From positions 1,505,501-1,569,500 of the forward strand of contig NZ_BNEA01000001.1 of the NCBI RefSeq assembly GCF_016860525.1: DNA of 64,000 bases, given 5' to 3'. The notes below the pieces were generated by a model. The model was given only the letters and a program-made list of their open reading frames with translations, was not told the DNA's origin and searched no databases. Origin of the DNA: Streptomyces rubradiris (GTDB lineage: Bacteria; Actinomycetota; Actinomycetes; Streptomycetales; Streptomycetaceae). Within the stretch, counting starts at the first letter, position 1. Each line of letters starts with the position of its first letter. Below are positions 60,823-64,000 of this stretch, one piece after another. The translations under genes and the position numbers were made by a program.

Positions 60823-63768
60823 TCACCTGTCGAGAGCGGCGAACGCCTTCCTCAGCAGGGCCGTCCGGTCGGCCGCCGAGACCACCTGTTCCAGGCCGAA
60901 CCCGAGCAGCACGGTGTCGTCCGTGGTGACCGCCGCGTAGGTCCGGAACAGGGCTTCGGTACGGGTCCAGTCCTTCCGGACCGGGGCGCTGCCCGCGGGC
61001 GGTCCGGCCGCCCGCCAGGCGCCCAGGGACGACTCGAATCCCTCCGTCCGGCGTGCCGCACCACCGACGACCAGCGAGGTCTCGTCGGCCAGGACGCCGT
61101 ACCCGCCGGTGCCGGTGTCGGTGACGTACCCGATCGACACCTCGACGGACTTCCCGGCGTACGCGCTCAGGTCGAAGCCCACCTGCTGCCAGCCGGCGGA
61201 GGTTCCGTCGAGGCTGTTCCAGGAACCGGTGGTCCCGGTCGCGGCGCAGGCGTTGTCGGCCGGCGTCAGGTAGTGCCTGAGCCACGGATGCTCGCCGACC
61301 AAGGAACCGCACTCGTCCGGCACGGCCGTCCGCGTGGCCCCCGATGCCTCCGGCAGCGTGGTCCAGTCGTCGGCGCCCACGGTGTGCGCCTCGACCACCA
61401 CGTGGTCGTAGCCGGGTTCGGTGTCCCACAGCAGCCGGGCGCTCAGGGCCGGCTTGTCGGCGGCGGTGACGCCGGTGAGGTCGATGGTGCTGGTGAGGCG
61501 CTTGTAGGCGTCGTCGGTGTGTGCGGCGGCGGCCATGAAGGCGCCCGCGTACGGCCCGTACGGGTTGGCGGTCCCCGTGAACGTCCCCGCGCCCGCGCTC
61601 TTGAACTGCGGGAACCCGGCGACCGGCAGTTCCTCGGAGGTGACGCCGTAGGTACCCGCCGTATCGAGCGGGTTGCCGGGCGCGTCGCCGAGGGCGCCGG
61701 AGAAGCCGGCGAGCGTGCCGGAGCCGGTGAAGCCGGTGGCTCCCTTGGCCGGCATGCGGCTGTAGGCACCCAGGTAGTACTGGCTGAAGTCGTCCGACAG
61801 GGTGCCGTCGCCGAGGTCGACGCTGCCGCCGGCCCGCTCGCCGGCCTCGATCAGCCTGCCGCCCTCGTTGAGGTAGGCGCGCAGCCGCATCTGGGTGGCG
61901 GTGCCGGGGCCGCTCGCGCCGGAGTAGTGCACGACCGTCCGGAAGTGCTTCAGCACGCCGAGCGCGTCCGGGGCGCCCTGGGTCGCCACGTCCCACACCA
62001 GGGCCCGGTGCCCGGCGGCCCGGAGCGCGTCCGTGTAGGCCCGTGCCTGTTCGGCGGCGGTGCCCTCCTCGGCGACCACGAGGGTGTCGGCGGCCGGCCG
62101 CCGCGCGACGGTGTAGGTGAAGTGCGGGCTGGAGACCTTCTCGCCGCTCCTGGTCTCGCCGGTGAACCACACCTCCACCCGGTCGCCCGGCTCGCCGTCC
62201 CGCACCCTGGCGCGGTACTCGTCGAAGTAGAGGTTGTCCTCGCCGCCGTAGGTCTCGCCGCCCTTCCAGGGCCTGAGCGCCTGGTCGAGGATGCGGCCGC
62301 CGTTGACGCGGTACTTGAGCTCCTTGTCCCGGACCGCCTTGCGGGCGACGACCGCGACCTCCTGGTCCGCGCCCCGGGAGTACGACGTGCTGAACGCGGC
62401 CGGGGTGAAGTCGGCGGCGTCCAGGCCGACGGCGGAGGCCGGCCGGTCGGGGTGCGCCGCGGTCTCCGCGACGGAGAGCGCGAACGGGATGTTCTTGGCG
62501 AACTCCCGCTGGATCAGCTTCTCGTCGTCGGGGAAGGTGAAGCCCGACCGGCAGTCCCGGCGGTCCCAGGCGTCGTCCGGGTCGCTGTCCGACACGGTCT
62601 GACAGGTCGACATCTCCGGGGTGAACATGGCCATCCCGTTGACGTTCGACGCGTGGCCGTCCGCCTCGCCGTTGGTGGTGTACAGCTCGGAGGAGACCTG
62701 CGGACGGTAGCCGGGGACGGCCGAGTTGTCCGGCGTGCCGGCCAGTGCCCGGTACAGGACGTCGTCGGGGGTCGGCGTGGCCACCTGCCAGCCCACGCCG
62801 TAGAGCAGGAGTTCGGCGGCGGAGTGGTAGTTGATGCCGTAACGGAAGCCGATCCGCTTCTCCAGGGCGTCCAGGGCCTTGGTCTCCGGCTCGGACCCGG
62901 GGCTCGCGCCGCGGTAGGTCTGGCTGGTGGGGTTGGGGGACGAACCCTCGTTGTCGTAACCCCACTTGTAGGGGAAGTTGCGGTTGAGGTCGACGCCGTC
63001 GCCGCTGCCGATGACGCCGTCGCCGTCGACGTCGCGCAGGTTCTTGCGCCACAGGCGGGTGCCGGGGCCCTTGAAGGTGTAGTCGTAGCCGTCCGGGTTG
63101 GCCGAGAGGACGAACCACAGCTCGGTGGAGTCGACGATCTTCTTGATGCGCCGGTCGGTCTCGTAGCGGTCCAGGTAGTGGTGCATCAGCCGGCGGGTCA
63201 TCTCCGGCGTGATCCACTCGCGCGCGTGCTGGTTGGACATGTAGAGCACGGCCGGTTTGGAGCCGTCCTCGGACGTCCTCGCGTTCCTGGTCAGTTTGAG
63301 CGCGAGGATGTCCTGGCCCTTGACGGTCTTGCCGATGGACTCGACCTTGGTGAGGCCGGGGTGGGCCGCGGCGGTGCGGAGGATCTCCTCCTTCAGCCCG
63401 CCGCTTCCGCTGTACGGGCGGAACACGCCCTGGGCCGCGTCCTCGACCCGGGCCTCGGCCTTGGCCGAGAGGGTGTGCTCGGTGAGGGCGACGCCCTGCT
63501 CGCGCAGTCGCGCGGCCTGCTTGCCGGTGAGGTAGACCTCGACCCGGGTCCTGCCTCCCGCGGCCGTCCGCTCACCGAGTTCGTGACCGTCCTGACCGGC
63601 CTTGAGCAGCAGGGGTACCTGTTGCTCCGTGACCTCCGCGTGGAAAACCCTGACCTCTTCCGGCGCGGGAGCCGGGTCTCCGCTCCGCGCCTGGGCTGTG
63701 GGTGCGAGGCTCGCTCCGCCGATCATCAGCGCGCCGACAGCGAGGATCGATCTCGCTCCGTGTCTCAT
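60823..63768 (-). CDS. Large secreted M14-family zinc carboxypeptidase
   Basis: A 981-aa protein from ATG 63768. Residues 1-27 are a signal peptide ending AQA. After a pro-region (about 35-115) the M14 domain shows the zinc ligands in MSNQHAREWITPEMTRR near 182 (His and Glu) and the later His in YGINYHSAAELLLYG; substrate Arg residues lie in DLNRNFPYKWG, and SPGSEPETKALDAL fits the fold. The remaining 500 residues look like accessory beta-rich domains, including a possible immune-inhibitor-type MAM-like segment (GSWNSLDGTSAGWQQVGFDLSAYAGKSVEVSIGY). It should trim C-terminal residues of extracellular proteins. It lies alone between gap and whiA. Confidence 0.9.
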   Translation of the reverse strand: MRHGARSILAVGALMIGGASLAPTAQARSGDPAPAPEEVRVFHAEVTEQQVPLLLKAGQDGHELGERTAAGGRTRVEVYLTGKQAARLREQGVALTEHTLSAKAEARVEDAAQGVFRPYSGSGGLKEEILRTAAAHPGLTKVESIGKTVKGQDILALKLTRNARTSEDGSKPAVLYMSNQHAREWITPEMTRRLMHHYLDRYETDRRIKKIVDSTELWFVLSANPDGYDYTFKGPGTRLWRKNLRDVDGDGVIGSGDGVDLNRNFPYKWGYDNEGSSPNPTSQTYRGASPGSEPETKALDALEKRIGFRYGINYHSAAELLLYGVGWQVATPTPDDVLYRALAGTPDNSAVPGYRPQVSSELYTTNGEADGHASNVNGMAMFTPEMSTCQTVSDSDPDDAWDRRDCRSGFTFPDDEKLIQREFAKNIPFALSVAETAAHPDRPASAVGLDAADFTPAAFSTSYSRGADQEVAVVARKAVRDKELKYRVNGGRILDQALRPWKGGETYGGEDNLYFDEYRARVRDGEPGDRVEVWFTGETRSGEKVSSPHFTYTVARRPAADTLVVAEEGTAAEQARAYTDALRAAGHRALVWDVATQGAPDALGVLKHFRTVVHYSGASGPGTATQMRLRAYLNEGGRLIEAGERAGGSVDLGDGTLSDDFSQYYLGAYSRMPAKGATGFTGSGTLAGFSGALGDAPGNPLDTAGTYGVTSEELPVAGFPQFKSAGAGTFTGTANPYGPYAGAFMAAAAHTDDAYKRLTSTIDLTGVTAADKPALSARLLWDTEPGYDHVVVEAHTVGADDWTTLPEASGATRTAVPDECGSLVGEHPWLRHYLTPADNACAATGTTGSWNSLDGTSAGWQQVGFDLSAYAGKSVEVSIGYVTDTGTGGYGVLADETSLVVGGAARRTEGFESSLGAWRAAGPPAGSAPVRKDWTRTEALFRTYAAVTTDDTVLLGFGLEQVVSAADRTALLRKAFAALDR

Positions 63769-63874
63769 GAACCCCCCTACAGGTGGTCCGCACCAGCGGC
63801 GAACAAGGCTGCCAGGCTCATGGCACTCGATGATCGAGTCAAGAGCGCCTCATGGACACGCGGACGCCGGTGCC

Positions 63875-63907
63875 GGTCACCCGAAAGGGGGGGCGGCGAC
63901 ACCGGCG
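63875..63907 (-). terminator. Imperfect hairpin after whiA
   Basis: CGCCGGTG (63875-63882) pairs with CACCGGCG (63900-63907), with CCC-GAAA-GGG at the tip and internal bulges. It is 20 bases past the whiA stop on the minus strand and could end that transcript. The rest of 63769-63927 shows no gene. Confidence 0.5.
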
Positions 63908-63927
63908 AGTTGACGATCCGTCCGGTT

Positions 63928-64000
63928 TCAGCCGGCCAGGTTCTCGGCGAGTTCCTCGGTGAGGTTGGCCTCCGTGCCCGGGATGCCCAGGTCGGCCGCC
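63928..64000 (-). CDS. whiA: WhiA C-terminus (partial; gene continues past the window)
   Basis: Reading inward from the right edge gives 23 residues, AADLGIPGTEANLTEELAENLAG, then TGA at 63930-63928. The LGIPGTE-NLTEELA ending is that of the sporulation and division regulator WhiA, and its place near gap-pgk-tpi matches the known actinobacterial neighbourhood. Only the tail is visible, so the call rests on a short match plus synteny. Confidence 0.75.
   Translation of the reverse strand, partial: AADLGIPGTEANLTEELAENLAG

Overview
The window is a high-GC actinobacterial chromosome segment that reads as Streptomyces. Evidence: GC-rich codon use throughout, GTG/TTG starts, many 4-base stop/start overlaps, an actinobacterial DapD, an OpcA-assisted glucose-6-phosphate dehydrogenase, an RbpA-family protein, a WhiA C-terminus, and sugar ABC permeases without their own ATPase. 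From memory only, the run dapA-dapD-suf-ctaA-ctaB-tkt-tal-zwf-opcA-pgl-pgi-secG-tpiA-pgk-gap-whiA matches the S. coelicolor SCO19xx region. I saw no rRNA, tRNA, CRISPR array, transposase or phage gene.

Region 1 (1-11.6 kb, minus strand) is one tightly coupled operon for pectin or pectin-side-chain use. In transcription order: a GntR/FadR regulator, a DapA-like lyase, an IlvD-type sugar-acid dehydratase, two ABC sugar permeases, a pectate lyase, a Gfo/Idh/MocA oxidoreductase, a DUF6807 (PmoA-like) protein, a family-43 glycosidase, and a secreted pectate lyase-pectinesterase fusion that runs off the left edge. Nearly all junctions are ATGA, GTGA or TGATG overlaps. The one real gap (80 bp, before the permeases) holds a LacI-type palindrome.

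Region 2 (11.6-21.6 kb): an MFS exporter; an unknown protein plus KdgD (5-dehydro-4-deoxyglucarate dehydratase) facing a uronate dehydrogenase across a divergent region with two near-identical promoters; then a DeoR repressor, a polyol-type ABC transporter (lipoprotein and two permeases) and a zinc alcohol dehydrogenase. With region 1 this suggests pectin is cut outside the cell, galacturonate is oxidised by Udh, and the keto-deoxy sugar acid is drained by KdgD to 2-oxoglutarate semialdehyde. The galactarate dehydratase step is not identified here.

Region 3 (21.6-33.7 kb) is mixed: a tandem TerD protein followed by a hairpin and a 27-base C run, a TetR regulator, a Tat-exported PhoX/DUF839 protein with a clear PHO box, a conserved unknown, a secreted nuclease-like protein, a three-gene unknown unit (46-aa peptide, Cys-rich protein, DUF3618 protein with nine 11-residue repeats), dapA and dapD convergent on a strong terminator, and a TetR/SMR efflux pair.

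Region 4 (33.7-47 kb) carries the sufR-B-D-Rieske-C-S-U-DUF59 iron-sulfur operon with its SufR operator, an AAC(3)-like acetyltransferase with an upstream iron-box-like site, a two-gene ABC exporter, ctaA and ctaB for heme A, and a nucleotidyltransferase. Palindromic elements lie in frame inside sufD, ctaB and probably sufR, and GC-rich tandem repeats follow several gene ends. Several genes here look leaderless.

Region 5 (47-64 kb) is central carbon metabolism: tkt-tal-zwf-opcA-pgl (plus strand) converging on pgi, then a decayed MFS gene, an RbpA paralogue, and gap-pgk-tpiA-secG (minus strand), a large secreted M14 carboxypeptidase, and the end of whiA.
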